Source of the DNA: an uncultured Caldilineales bacterium
GTDB lineage: Bacteria > Chloroflexota > Anaerolineae > JAAEKA01
NCBI GenBank assembly: GCA_937907455.1
Contig: CALESQ010000013.1
Coordinates: forward strand, 62,001-126,000
Length of the DNA stretch: 64,000 nucleotides
Reading direction: 5' to 3'
Of the stretch, positions 44,549-53,798 are shown piece by piece. How positions within the stretch are numbered: position 1 is the stretch's first letter; the number at the start of each line of letters is the position of its first letter. The notes under the pieces are model-generated. The model saw only the letters and a program-made list of their open reading frames with translations. It searched no databases and had not been told where the DNA came from. The position numbers and the translations under genes were made by a program.

Positions 44549-45250
44549 ATGTCCGCCACGTCTCTTTCAACCCGTCCAGCCCCGCGCACGCTGATCTTGT
44601 TAGCGGTTGGCCTTGTGGCAGCGCTGCTTTTCCTGTTCGCCGCGCCGCTTAACCTCTCGCCCACACTGCGGTTGATCACCAAGCCGCTGCCGGTGCTGAT
44701 GCTGGCGCTGTGGGTTAGCAGCTTGCGCGGCAGCTCGCGGCGCTACAAGATAGCCATCACTGCGGGGCTGTGGCTGTGCGCGGCCGGTGATGTATTGCTT
44801 GAGCTGTCAGATGCCACCTTTTTAGCCGGGCTGGTGGTCTTTCTACTGGGGCATGTCGCCTATATCCGGGCCTTTTTGTACGACTCGCGCAAGCTTTATC
44901 CCTTTCACGGAGCCGCAGCTTATGGCTATGGCATGGTCGCCCTGGGCTTTTTGCTTACCACAGGCAAATTGGGAGATATGTTTGTGCCGGTGCAGCTTTA
45001 CATACTGACGATCACCACCATGCTGTGGCGCGCCTCGGTGCGCCTGAGCGTGCCTGAAGTGGCGCGCTTTTCGGCGTGGGCGGGCTTTTTCGGCGCGCTG
45101 TTCTTTGTGATCAGCGACAGCGTGCTGGCCTTTCGCCTGTTCGGAACCCCGCTGCAACTCCCCGGTTATGTGGTGATGCTCACCTACTGGCTGGGACAAC
45201 TGGGCATCGCCGCCTCTGCGTGGCGAAGGGGAGAGGGAAGTAAGAAGTGA
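44549..45250 (+). CDS. YhhN/TMEM86-family membrane protein (lysoplasmalogenase family)
   Basis: The 233-residue protein has eight predicted helices. Family marks are ITKPLPVLML near 43, LWLCAAGDVLLEL near 75, FLLGHVAYIRAF near 98 and FFVISDSVLAFRLF near 185 with the paired Asp residues. Characterised members cleave the vinyl-ether bond of lysoplasmalogens; bacterial roles vary. In this window it may relate to the AGPS-like gene at 29309, which would also touch ether lipids. The RBS region reads AGCGAGG before the ATG. Confidence 0.85.
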   Translation: MSATSLSTRPAPRTLILLAVGLVAALLFLFAAPLNLSPTLRLITKPLPVLMLALWVSSLRGSSRRYKIAITAGLWLCAAGDVLLELSDATFLAGLVVFLLGHVAYIRAFLYDSRKLYPFHGAAAYGYGMVALGFLLTTGKLGDMFVPVQLYILTITTMLWRASVRLSVPEVARFSAWAGFFGALFFVISDSVLAFRLFGTPLQLPGYVVMLTYWLGQLGIAASAWRRGEGSKK

Positions 45251-45259
45251 AAAGTAAGT

Positions 45260-45333
45260 AGTAACCAGTAATCAGTCGCAGGTTGAGTAGGGGTTGGCGG
45301 CGTCCAGCCACAAAGAACTGATTACTGGTTACT
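45260..45333. terminator. 17-bp inverted repeat between convergent genes
   Basis: AGTAACCAGTAATCAGT (45260-45276) and ACTGATTACTGGTTACT (45317-45333) are perfect complements with a 40-base loop. More GGTTACT words follow to 45350. It lies between convergent genes and may serve as a two-way transcription end, but lacks a GC-rich stem. Confidence 0.45.
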
Positions 45334-45371
45334 GGTTACTCGTTACTACTTGCTGGCCACTGGCAAAAGGC

Positions 45372-46202
45372 TTACTTCGTTGCCAACAAGTAGCGATGAT
45401 GTGCCCAGATTGCCTTGATCTGCCAGGGCAACGGCGCATGATCGAGCCAGGCATAGCGCAGCACCTGTGCACGCAGCTCTGGCTGCTGGCCCAGATAATA
45501 GGCCATGGTAGACCATGTCCAGCCTTCGCCGCTGAACTGATCCTGTAGTTTAGCCGAGCGAATACCCAGCCGTTGCAGCACCTCGGTAGCAGGCATCACC
45601 GTATCGGGCCAGGGAGGCACATCCAGCACGCCCTGCGCGGTGATGGTCACCCCGGCATCACCCAGTACCGAGCGGATCAACCCCATGTCTACCCAGGCTT
45701 CTCGCTCACCGATTTCGCGGAAAAAGGGCTTGTCAATCAGATATTTGCGCATGAAATAGCCCACCTGCCAGCGGTTGGGCATCGCCACAAACACCAGTTT
45801 GCGGCTGACACGTGCCAGCTCGGCCAGCAGGCCGGCTGCATCCGGCAAATACCACAGCCCTGCCCATTCCCAGGCCAGATCGAAGGTGTTGTCGGGGAAG
45901 GGCAGGCGCGCCCAATCATCCACGCGCACCAGGTTCACCGGCAACCCCAGCTCTTCCCAGATGCGCTCTACCCCGGCCAGGCGCACGGCGTTATCATCCA
46001 CCAGCGTCACCTGGCAACCGGCCTCAGCCAGCGCCACGCTGTTGATGCCGCTCACCCCAGCCATGCCATACAGCGGAGCCTCCAGCACCGTTTCGATGCC
46101 GTGGCGAGTACGCAACGCCAGCAAAAAATCGTTCAGCACGAAGCGCTCGTACACCAGGCCCAGCCCTTCGTTATAGTCAGTCAGGTAATGTTGCCAGTTC
46201 AT
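45372..46202 (-). CDS. SAM-dependent methyltransferase (class I)
   Basis: The 276-residue protein is read from ATG 46202, which overlaps the upstream stop (ATGA) after GGAGA. Motif I is degenerate (VLEAPLYGMAGVSG near 40), with VTLVDDN near 66 and LPFPDNTFDLAWEWAGLWYL near 95 forming motifs II-III. The target is not evident. As the last gene of the polysaccharide operon it may methylate a sugar or a lipid carrier. Confidence 0.75.
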   Translation of the reverse strand: MNWQHYLTDYNEGLGLVYERFVLNDFLLALRTRHGIETVLEAPLYGMAGVSGINSVALAEAGCQVTLVDDNAVRLAGVERIWEELGLPVNLVRVDDWARLPFPDNTFDLAWEWAGLWYLPDAAGLLAELARVSRKLVFVAMPNRWQVGYFMRKYLIDKPFFREIGEREAWVDMGLIRSVLGDAGVTITAQGVLDVPPWPDTVMPATEVLQRLGIRSAKLQDQFSGEGWTWSTMAYYLGQQPELRAQVLRYAWLDHAPLPWQIKAIWAHHRYLLATK

Positions 46203-47485
46203 GAAGTCTCCATTCGGGCAGGGCGCAACAGCAGGGCGCTCCACCAGGCCAGCAGCACAGTGTTGGCCACAGCGATAGCAAAGCGGATATCAGGCAGGGT
46301 CTTCATCCATTCAATCTGAGCGCGCAGCAGCGGCAGGACATGGATCAGGTTAAGAAACAAGGTAAGGCTGAGCAGCGCGAAAGGCAGGCGCGCCGGGCGT
46401 TTCAGTACAGCCACCACCGCCAACGGAGCCAGCGCAGGCACAAGATAGCGTTCGTGCATTTCCGTAGCCAGCATAAAAAAGCCAAAAATCAGCAGGCCGC
46501 CAGCCAAAAACACGCCAAGCTGCCGCAGCGCTGCGGCCCCGGCAGATGGCAAGCTGATACTTTGCGCGCCGCGGCGGTGCAGCGCCCATAACACCAACAG
46601 CGTATAGGCAATAACCAGCAGCATTCCTACATGGCGAATGGTGAGCGGCCCCAGCAGCGCGGTGGAATCTTCCACCCAATGCCCCAGCAGCTCGCGGCTG
46701 CGGATATGCGCGATAAACCACGGGTTATAAGCATTCATGCTCATCGCCGGATAATAGCCCACAGCATCAAGATACAAATCAAGCACCGGCTGACGCGCAC
46801 CACCCAGCCAAAGCGGCAACAAACCGGCCGCCATGGTAGCCGCCGCCATGCCGCCCCAGCGCAGCAGCGCCCGCCATCCGCTCCACAAGGCCAGCAGTGC
46901 CAACAGCGGGCCAATGGTGATCGCCTGCGTTTTGGTGAGCATGGCAAGCCCCATGAAAAGGCCACTCCAACCCCAACGCCCCTTGATCGCTGCCAGCAGG
47001 GCGGCCAGCATCCACAACGCCTGAATCGCCTCAAACTGGCCCCACACGCTGCTGACGTAGATCACCGAGGGATTAAGTAGCCACAGCGCGGCCCCCAACA
47101 CCGGCAGTCGCGAGCCTATCTGGCCGCGGCTACGTTCAATTTCGGCCACTGCCAGATAGATAACCATGCCGGTAACCAGATCAGCGACCACACTGGGCAG
47201 CTTGATCAGCACATATTGCAGCGCGCTGATCTCCAGGTTGGGCACAAAATGCGCATAGAGCTTGCTCAACCCCACCAGCAGCACCACAAACAGCGGGGGA
47301 TAATTCACCAACGGCTCGCCGTAGAGATAGAACTCGACAATGCTATGGCCCGCGCTGTAGCGCATCCACGGAAAGAGAAAATACACCAAATCAAAGTCAA
47401 TCGGTTCAGGTCGCGGCATCAGCAGCAAACGTACAGCCAGCGCCACGCCAAAAAGCAGCCAAAACCAGCGATCACGCCTCATCAA
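46199..47485 (-). CDS. GT-C membrane glycosyltransferase, copy 2
   Basis: The 428-residue protein has about ten membrane helices. The first loop carries PIDFDLVYFLFPWMRY with an Asp pair in the GT-C catalytic position, and later LWLLNPSVIYVSSVWGQFEA and MLATEMHERYLVPAL. It is a polyprenyl-phosphate-sugar-dependent mannosyltransferase-like enzyme (GT39/GT87-type). It is a clear paralogue of the next gene upstream, which it overlaps by 4 bases. Confidence 0.8.
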   Translation of the reverse strand: MMRRDRWFWLLFGVALAVRLLLMPRPEPIDFDLVYFLFPWMRYSAGHSIVEFYLYGEPLVNYPPLFVVLLVGLSKLYAHFVPNLEISALQYVLIKLPSVVADLVTGMVIYLAVAEIERSRGQIGSRLPVLGAALWLLNPSVIYVSSVWGQFEAIQALWMLAALLAAIKGRWGWSGLFMGLAMLTKTQAITIGPLLALLALWSGWRALLRWGGMAAATMAAGLLPLWLGGARQPVLDLYLDAVGYYPAMSMNAYNPWFIAHIRSRELLGHWVEDSTALLGPLTIRHVGMLLVIAYTLLVLWALHRRGAQSISLPSAGAAALRQLGVFLAGGLLIFGFFMLATEMHERYLVPALAPLAVVAVLKRPARLPFALLSLTLFLNLIHVLPLLRAQIEWMKTLPDIRFAIAVANTVLLAWWSALLLRPARMETS

Positions 47486-48783
47486 TAGGTCTCCGGGTTG
47501 CTGCGCCGCGTCCCCATCAGGTAGAGGCGGGTCAGCCAGATGAACAGCATTACATTGACCAGCGACACCAGCAGCCGGTCAGCGGGGATATGCTCCAGCA
47601 GCCGAAGAAGGCCAGGTCCCCAGGGCAGCACACGCAGCAAATTGACCGAAAACGCCGCGGTCAGCAACAGATAGGGCAAGCGCACGGCACGCCAACGGGC
47701 CGCAGGCAGCGCCAGAAAAGCCAGCGCAGGCAAACCGTAGCGTTCGTGCATCTCGGTAGCCAGACTAAAAAAGCCAAAAACCAGCAGACCCGCCGCAAAA
47801 AACACCGACTGATAGCGCAACACGGGCTGAGGCTGATCCTCAGTGACCTGCCCGACCAGCGGCCACAGCCGTGCCAACAGCAGCGCCGTGTAGCTTGCCA
47901 GCAGCCCCAGCCCCAGCCAACGCAACGTGATTGGCCCCAGAACGCGTGCCGTGTCAAGCAGATCGCGGTGCAGCCATTGCGCGGCAAGGCTTTGCACAAC
48001 AAACCAGCCATTGAAGGCGTTCAACGACAGCCGTGGATAAAAACCGACTGCACCCGCATAGGCAGCCAACATCTCACGGCCTGCGCCCTGCAAAATCAAC
48101 GGCAGCAACCCCAGCAGCAGGGTTGAGGCCAGGCCCAGCCCGCCCAGAAGCACAGCACGCCGGCTGTTGCGCCAGGCCAGCAGCAGCAGCAGGGGCAGCA
48201 GCACCACCGCGTGCAGCTTGGTGAGCAATGCCAGCCCCATCAGTACGCCGCTCCAGCCCCAGCGCCGTGCCAAAGCAGCCAGCAGCGCGGCCAGCATCCA
48301 CAGCGTATGCAGCGAATCAACCTGCGCCCAATAAGCACTGACGTAGAGAATGGCCGGATTGAGCGTCCACAGCGCCGCAGCCAGCAGGGCAATCGGTTCA
48401 TCTGCGCGGGGCCGCAGCCACCGCCGCGCCGCGCCGTAGAGCAGCACCGCCACCACCAAATCAGCCAGCACCGCCGGGGCCTTAACGAGTACGCTTTGCA
48501 GCGGCGTATAGGCAAAATCGGGGATCAGCCCGCCGTAGAGTTTGCCCAACCCCACCAACAGCAGCAGGTACAAGGGCGGATAGTTGACCACCGGCTCGCC
48601 ATGCAGATAAAGTTGTGCCAGGCCATGCTGCGCGCCGTAGCGCATCCACGGCAGCCAAAAAGTACTGAGATCAGCCTGAAAAGGATCGGGCAAGGGTAGC
48701 AACAGCAGGCGCAGGCCCAATGCCACCAGCAGCAACAGCCAAAGACGGCGGTGACGCCACGCCGCGGCAAAGGCATGGTTCAT
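47482..48783 (-). CDS. GT-C membrane glycosyltransferase, copy 1
   Basis: The 433-residue paralogue of the gene at 46199-47485 shares GEPVVNYPPLYLLLLVGLGKLY, LWTLNPAILYVSAYWAQVDS, AMLTK/ALLTK and SLATEMHERYGLPAL. The first-loop acidic residues are in PFQADLSTFWLPWMRY. Tandem duplication with divergence suggests the two enzymes add successive sugars from polyprenyl donors on the outer face of the membrane. The ATGA overlap with the M20 gene shows operon membership. Confidence 0.8.
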   Translation of the reverse strand: MNHAFAAAWRHRRLWLLLLVALGLRLLLLPLPDPFQADLSTFWLPWMRYGAQHGLAQLYLHGEPVVNYPPLYLLLLVGLGKLYGGLIPDFAYTPLQSVLVKAPAVLADLVVAVLLYGAARRWLRPRADEPIALLAAALWTLNPAILYVSAYWAQVDSLHTLWMLAALLAALARRWGWSGVLMGLALLTKLHAVVLLPLLLLLAWRNSRRAVLLGGLGLASTLLLGLLPLILQGAGREMLAAYAGAVGFYPRLSLNAFNGWFVVQSLAAQWLHRDLLDTARVLGPITLRWLGLGLLASYTALLLARLWPLVGQVTEDQPQPVLRYQSVFFAAGLLVFGFFSLATEMHERYGLPALAFLALPAARWRAVRLPYLLLTAAFSVNLLRVLPWGPGLLRLLEHIPADRLLVSLVNVMLFIWLTRLYLMGTRRSNPETY

Positions 48784-49964
48784 CGCTTACCCACCAGCTC
48801 CAGGGCAATTTGGGCATAGCCCTCGACCGCCAGCAGCACATCGCTCACCGCAACCTGCTCGTTGGCGGTGTGCGCCAGACGATCATCGCCGGGGCCGAAG
48901 CCGATTGTGGGAATACCGGCCTCGCCGCGGGTATAGGCGCCATCGGTGGAAAAACTCCACAGGCGCAGCCGTGGGCGATGTTCCAGGGCGCGCTCTGCGC
49001 CGCGCAGCGCAGCCTTTACCAGCGGCGAGTCGTCGGGCATCAACCAGGGCGGATAGTATTCTTGCCCGCGGCTGAGGTAGCCAGTGTAGGTGCGTGTTTC
49101 GCGCGGGGCAATTTTTACCTCACCACGCACGCCCTCGCGTTCCAATATCTGCTGCACCTCATGCACCGCGCGTTCGCTGGTTTCTCCCAGGGTCAGGCGG
49201 CGGTCAATAATCAGCTCGCAGTGATCGGGCACCATGTTGCGGCTGCTGGAGGGGCAATGCAGGCCGGTGACGGCGATGCTGCCCTTGCCCAACCGCGCAT
49301 CTTCGGCCAGTTGCTGCGCCAGCAGTTCCACACCAAAGATCACTTTGGAAGCAGCCACCAGAGCATTTTCGCCCAGTTCCGGCGCAGACCCATGACAGGC
49401 ACGACCCTCAACCGCTACCAGCAATTCCACGCGGCCGCGGTGTCCCAGCGCAATGTCGAGTGCAGTCGGTTCGGCCAGCACCACGAAGCTGGGCCACAAG
49501 CCTTCTTCCTCTACCAACACACGCATGGCCACCCCTTCTGCCGGTTCCTCTTGCACCACCGCTGCCACCACCAACTCGCCACGCAGTGGCAGATCGTTGT
49601 CCAGCAGCGCCTTCACGCTGTAGATGACCGCAGCCAGGCCGCTTTTCATGTCTACTGCGCCGCGGCCGTAAACCATGCCGCCGCGCAGTGCGCCACTGAA
49701 AGGATCGTCGCTCCATGTAGCCGGGTTGCCGATGCCCACCGTATCCATGTGGCCGTTGAACAACAGACGTTGCGTGCCCTTGCCCACGCGGCCAATCACA
49801 CTGCCGGCGCGATCCTGGTATACCTGCTCAAAGCCAAGCTGTTTCATCTCCGCGGCGACACGCGCAGCCAACGCGCCCTCTTCGCCGGAATAGCTGCGAA
49901 TGCGTATAAGATCACGCAGAAATTCGATGCAGGCGGCCTGGTCTTGCGGGTTGAGGTAGGGCAT
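48780..49964 (-). CDS. M20-family metallohydrolase (ArgE/DapE/YgeY-like)
   Basis: The 394-residue enzyme has the two-zinc site pattern: LLFNGHMDTVG near 68 (His, Asp), GRGAVDMKSGLAA near 100 (bridging Asp) and VVQEEPAEG near 136 (catalytic Glu pair). A dimerisation domain is inserted at about 185-295, and TIGFGPGDDRLAHTANEQV near 355 holds the last His. Similarity is to YgeY-type hydrolases and acetylornithine/succinyl-DAP deacylases. It lies among polysaccharide genes, so N-deacylation of an amino sugar or a plain peptidase role both remain possible. Confidence 0.85.
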   Translation of the reverse strand: MPYLNPQDQAACIEFLRDLIRIRSYSGEEGALAARVAAEMKQLGFEQVYQDRAGSVIGRVGKGTQRLLFNGHMDTVGIGNPATWSDDPFSGALRGGMVYGRGAVDMKSGLAAVIYSVKALLDNDLPLRGELVVAAVVQEEPAEGVAMRVLVEEEGLWPSFVVLAEPTALDIALGHRGRVELLVAVEGRACHGSAPELGENALVAASKVIFGVELLAQQLAEDARLGKGSIAVTGLHCPSSSRNMVPDHCELIIDRRLTLGETSERAVHEVQQILEREGVRGEVKIAPRETRTYTGYLSRGQEYYPPWLMPDDSPLVKAALRGAERALEHRPRLRLWSFSTDGAYTRGEAGIPTIGFGPGDDRLAHTANEQVAVSDVLLAVEGYAQIALELVGKR

Positions 49965-50091
49965 GGTTTAGTTGACCGAACTATGAATGGAGGAGGGGGA
50001 TCGTAAGGCCTGACACGTAACACGTAACACGGATTTTACCTGTGTGGCTGCAAGAATGTCCACTTCCGGGTTACGGGGTATCGGGTGCAGG

Positions 50092-51519
50092 TCAATAGGC
50101 GCCGCTGCCGCCGAAGATCTGAGGCACGGTGCGCAGCAAAATGCTCAAATCAAGCAGGGGTGACCAGTTTTCGATGTAGTAGATGTCTAGCAGCACCATC
50201 TCCTCGAAGGTGAGATCGCTGCGTCCGCTCACTTGCCAGAGGCCGGTCATGCCGGGCGAGGTAGCCAGGCGCTGACGATGCCAATCGGCGTAACCGGCTA
50301 CCTCATCGGGCAGCGCCGGGCGCGGGCCGACGAGGCTCATATCACCGCGCAGGGTGTTCCACAACTGTGGCATTTCATCCAGGCTGGTGCGCCGCAGCAC
50401 ACGCCCCACGCGGGTGACGCGCGGATCGTTGCGAATCTTGAACATCTGTCCCTGCGCTTCGTTGAGATGCCGCATCTGCTCCTTGAGCTGGTCAGCATCC
50501 TTGACCATGGTGCGGAACTTGAAGACGCTGAAAAGCTTGCCGTCGCGCCCCACACGGGGCTGAGTGAACAGCACCGGCCCCGGGCTGTCCAGACGGATAG
50601 CCAAAGCTACCAGCAGCAACAGCGGTGAGAGCAGCAGCAAAATCACAATCGAACCAACCACGTCGGCCCCGCGCTTGAGCAGCAGTTCCCACGGGCTGAG
50701 CTGCGTTTCGCTGGGGGTGATCATGGGGATGCCAGCGACATTTTGCATGTCTACCATGCTCAAGCTCATCTGGAACAGGTCGGGCACCACGCGCGGCCGC
50801 ACGCCGGCGCGCGTACACTGAGCGGCCAACGCCAAAATCTGGCGGCGAAGTTGCCACGGCAAGGTGATGATGACCTGATCTACCTCGCCACCTGCGAGAA
50901 TGGCTGTCAGATTAGCTGTGCTGCCCAGCGCCTTGAAGCGGCCAATATCTGTGCTGCCGCGTTCGGGATCATCATCTACAAAGCCCACCACGCGATAGCC
51001 CAATTCTGGCTGCGCCATCAAGTTGCGCATCACGGTCAAGCCGGTTTCCTCTGAGCCGACAATCAGCACGCGGTTGACGGCAATGCCCTGGGCACGCAGA
51101 AAGCGCAGGATCAAGCGCCGCGCTATGCGTGCCATCACCAACAGCAGCACAATCAGCGCGGTGGCGTACAAAAAGAAGAGCCGCGAATAGACAAGCGGAC
51201 GCCAGAAAAAGACGAAAAACACGGTGACAATGAAGCCCGATGCCGCACCATTGATCACCGCGAAGATTTCATCTACCAGCGACGCGCCGCGACGAAAGCG
51301 ATAAACACCGTTCAGTGAAAACGCGCCCAAAACCAGCAACGTTTGCAAGGCCGCCAACGGCACATAGGGCATAAACGTGGTGTAGTAGGCCGGGTCTACC
51401 TCGCGGAACCACTGAAACTGGTAGCGCAACACATAGGCAATGGCGAAGGCCAGCAGGATCAGCGCGATATCGGTCAGCACGGTGGCTGCCATAATCAAAC
51501 GTACCAGGCGACGAGTCAT
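50092..51519 (-). CDS. Polyprenyl-phosphate sugar-1-phosphate transferase (WcaJ type)
   Basis: The 475-residue protein has four to five N-terminal helices (about 1-120), then a Rossmann-like CoA-binding domain (VLIVGSEETGLTVMRNL near 148). The catalytic sugar transferase domain has a membrane re-entrant helix (about 283-312), LFSVFKFRTMVKDAD near 335 and GDMSLVGPRPALPDEV near 398. These enzymes load the first sugar phosphate onto undecaprenyl phosphate. It is the likely initiating step of the operon's polysaccharide. It overlaps the upstream GT4 gene by 4 bases. Confidence 0.92.
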   Translation of the reverse strand: MTRRLVRLIMAATVLTDIALILLAFAIAYVLRYQFQWFREVDPAYYTTFMPYVPLAALQTLLVLGAFSLNGVYRFRRGASLVDEIFAVINGAASGFIVTVFFVFFWRPLVYSRLFFLYATALIVLLLVMARIARRLILRFLRAQGIAVNRVLIVGSEETGLTVMRNLMAQPELGYRVVGFVDDDPERGSTDIGRFKALGSTANLTAILAGGEVDQVIITLPWQLRRQILALAAQCTRAGVRPRVVPDLFQMSLSMVDMQNVAGIPMITPSETQLSPWELLLKRGADVVGSIVILLLLSPLLLLVALAIRLDSPGPVLFTQPRVGRDGKLFSVFKFRTMVKDADQLKEQMRHLNEAQGQMFKIRNDPRVTRVGRVLRRTSLDEMPQLWNTLRGDMSLVGPRPALPDEVAGYADWHRQRLATSPGMTGLWQVSGRSDLTFEEMVLLDIYYIENWSPLLDLSILLRTVPQIFGGSGAY

Positions 51520-52700
51520 GCCTTTCCTCCGCTGTCATCCAGCATCCGCCGATAGAGCGCCGCGGTTTGTTCAGCGGTGCGCTGCCAGGAGAAGCGCGCG
51601 GCCTGTTGCACGCTGCGGGCGCGCAGCTCGGCCGCCAATTCGGGGACATGCAGCAAGCCCAGCAAAGCCTCGGCCAGCGCTTCGACGTCAGTGGGATCCA
51701 CCAGCAAGGCCGCGTTACCGGCCACCTCGGGCAGCGAAGAAACGTTGGAAGTCACCACGACTGCGCCGCAAGCCATGGCCTCTAACACCGGCAAGCCAAA
51801 GCCCTCCATCAGCGATGGATAGACAAACAGCGTGGCCGCGCGATACCAGTCGGCCAACTCGCGGTCGTCAATGTAGCCGGGAAACAGCACGTCGTCGGCG
51901 AGGCCCAGGCGCTCCACCTCGGCAAAGATGGAGTCGTAGCTCCAGCCCTTGCCACCGGCCAGCACCAGCTTCAGCCGCGGCTGGCCCGTGTCGCGCGTGC
52001 GAACGCGGGCAAAAGCCTGCACCAGCCGGGTGAGATTTTTGCGCGGCTCCAGCGTGCCCAGATGAAGCAGGAAGCGTTCGGGCAGGGCCTTGCGGGCGCG
52101 GAACGCAGCCACAGCCTCTGCCGGCGCGGGGGTAAAGGCAGCATCCACGCCGTTATAGATCACCGTCACCCGCTCCGGCGAAACCCCAAAGAACGTTACC
52201 AGGTCGCGTTTAGTCGCCTCTGACACGGCGATCACCGCGCGGGCACGGCGCACCGAACGGCGCACCTGGCTTTGCAGGTAACGCCGATGCGGGCCGCGAA
52301 ACGCCTGCGGATAGCGCATAAAGGCCAGATCATGCACGGTGATGAGTTGTGGACAGGGGGCCAGCAGCGGACTGACGTTGACAGTGTTATGCAGCAAAGC
52401 TAACCGCTGCCGGGCAGCCAACCACGGCAGTGCGCTTTGCTCCCACAAGATGCGTCGCCAGGGATGGGTGGTGTCCCAGCGTGAATCGCTGTGCAGCGCC
52501 AGGCCGGGCTGTGCGCTCAGCGTGGCAGCCGGCACGAAGGCCAGCAAGTTCAAATCAGGCGCAACCGCGGGGAGATGCAACAGCAACTGACGAATGTAGC
52601 CGCTGACGCCCGCACTGCGATAGCTCTGCGCGGCAGAGAGCAGTTGGCCGTTGATGCCAATCAGGGGATGTGGCGTGGTGAGGTTCGTCACAAGCGCCAT
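51516..52700 (-). CDS. GT4-family glycosyltransferase
   Basis: The GT-B enzyme (394 residues from ATG 52700) has IGINGQLLSAAQS at the N-terminus, VSEATKRDLV near 145, LHLGTLEPRKN near 210 and the donor site SLMEGFGLPVLEAMACG near 297. It resembles mannosyl/rhamnosyl transferases of capsule clusters. The start is uncertain. A TATAAT at 52704-52699 with TTGCCA 18 bases upstream overlaps the ATG, so a leaderless mRNA starting near GTG 52691 is an alternative. The much longer open frame upstream is antisense to other sequence. Confidence 0.88.
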   Translation of the reverse strand: MALVTNLTTPHPLIGINGQLLSAAQSYRSAGVSGYIRQLLLHLPAVAPDLNLLAFVPAATLSAQPGLALHSDSRWDTTHPWRRILWEQSALPWLAARQRLALLHNTVNVSPLLAPCPQLITVHDLAFMRYPQAFRGPHRRYLQSQVRRSVRRARAVIAVSEATKRDLVTFFGVSPERVTVIYNGVDAAFTPAPAEAVAAFRARKALPERFLLHLGTLEPRKNLTRLVQAFARVRTRDTGQPRLKLVLAGGKGWSYDSIFAEVERLGLADDVLFPGYIDDRELADWYRAATLFVYPSLMEGFGLPVLEAMACGAVVVTSNVSSLPEVAGNAALLVDPTDVEALAEALLGLLHVPELAAELRARSVQQAARFSWQRTAEQTAALYRRMLDDSGGKA

Positions 52701-52747
52701 TATACCCGCGCAAAACAGCAAGTGGCAAGAAGCGACTGAGCCGGTGG

Positions 52748-53698
52748 TCAGGCGTCGGTCTGGGCCAACAGCGTTTCCAGGTACTCCGGCGCGACACGAC
52801 AAGCAGCGCGATAGCTGCGTCGGGCGCGCGGCAGGCCGATCAGCCCGGCGAGTTGGCCGCGTAGCCGTGCCCGCGCGGCAGCGCCGCGCCAGGCGCGTAG
52901 TGCCTGCCAGGTGATGCGTGCCTGCGCAGCCAGAATGGCACGCCAATGGCGGCGCAACAACGCGGTGGGCCAATTGCGCGCAATCACCCACAGCGTGTTG
53001 CGTCCGGTGTAATAGCTGGCCAGCACGCCGCCACCCGTAGCACTAAGCTGGTGATAAACCCGTGCCGCAGGCACATAAACCGAGCGCCAACCCAGGCATT
53101 GCAAGCGCCAGGCCAGGTCTACGTCCTCCAGATACATAAACAACGCGGGATCAAAACCGCCAGCCTGCTCCCACGCACTGCGACGATAGGCAGCGGCCCC
53201 GCCACATGGCCCGAATACCCAGGGCTGATGATCGTATTGGCCGCGGTCGGGTTGCCATACACCGCGGTTGCGCGGGATGCCATCGCGGCCCATCAGGTCC
53301 CCGGCCGTGTGCAAAGTATCGCGGCGGTCAAACAGCAGCATTTTGCTGGCTGCAGAACCAGCTTCGGGATGCGCTTGCAGCGCCATCACCAATGCGGCCA
53401 GCCAGCCCGGTTCAGCCTCGGTGTCGTTGTTCAACAGCACCAGAATTTCGCCGCGTGCGGCAGCGACCCCGGCATTGCAGGCGGCAATAAAGCCACGGTT
53501 CTGCGGCAGCAGCACAGTACGCACCGCAGGGAACTCAGCAGCCAGCCAGGCCGCGCTGTCGTCGCTGGAGGCATCGTCCACTACAATCACCTCAAAGCGA
53601 TCAGCGGGATAGCTTTGCTGTTGCAGCGCGGGCAGACAGCCGGCCAGTAGTACTTTACCGTTGTAGGTGGGGATGATCACAGAGGCGAAGGGGAGCAT
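52748..53698 (-). CDS. GT2-family glycosyltransferase
   Basis: The 316-residue GT-A enzyme has SVIIPTYNGKVLLAGCL at 6-22 and VVDDASSDDSAAWL. The metal-binding motif is VLLNNDTEAEPGW, followed by FMYLEDVDLAWRLQ (the catalytic ED). It matches rhamnosyltransferase-like family members (RfbF/WbbL type). The next gene upstream encodes a dTDP-rhamnose synthesis enzyme, which fits transfer of rhamnose. The ATG at 53698 has GGAAC upstream. Confidence 0.9.
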   Translation of the reverse strand: MLPFASVIIPTYNGKVLLAGCLPALQQQSYPADRFEVIVVDDASSDDSAAWLAAEFPAVRTVLLPQNRGFIAACNAGVAAARGEILVLLNNDTEAEPGWLAALVMALQAHPEAGSAASKMLLFDRRDTLHTAGDLMGRDGIPRNRGVWQPDRGQYDHQPWVFGPCGGAAAYRRSAWEQAGGFDPALFMYLEDVDLAWRLQCLGWRSVYVPAARVYHQLSATGGGVLASYYTGRNTLWVIARNWPTALLRRHWRAILAAQARITWQALRAWRGAAARARLRGQLAGLIGLPRARRSYRAACRVAPEYLETLLAQTDA

Positions 53699-53798
53699 GG
53701 CATGTTCCGTCGGTTGAGGTGGCCGTCTGCGGCCGTACCGAAACCATACAGGCGGCAAATGGCGAATAGCACAGTTGAAGCTTGCAGCTCTGAACGGC

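Noticed and set aside
48720..50006. 428-codon plus-strand frame
   Set aside because: It is antisense to the M20 hydrolase, which has all family motifs.
52701..52991. N-terminal extension of the GT4 glycosyltransferase
   Set aside because: The extra residues are Arg/Cys-rich and overlap the GT2 gene in another frame. Family similarity begins only after position 52700.
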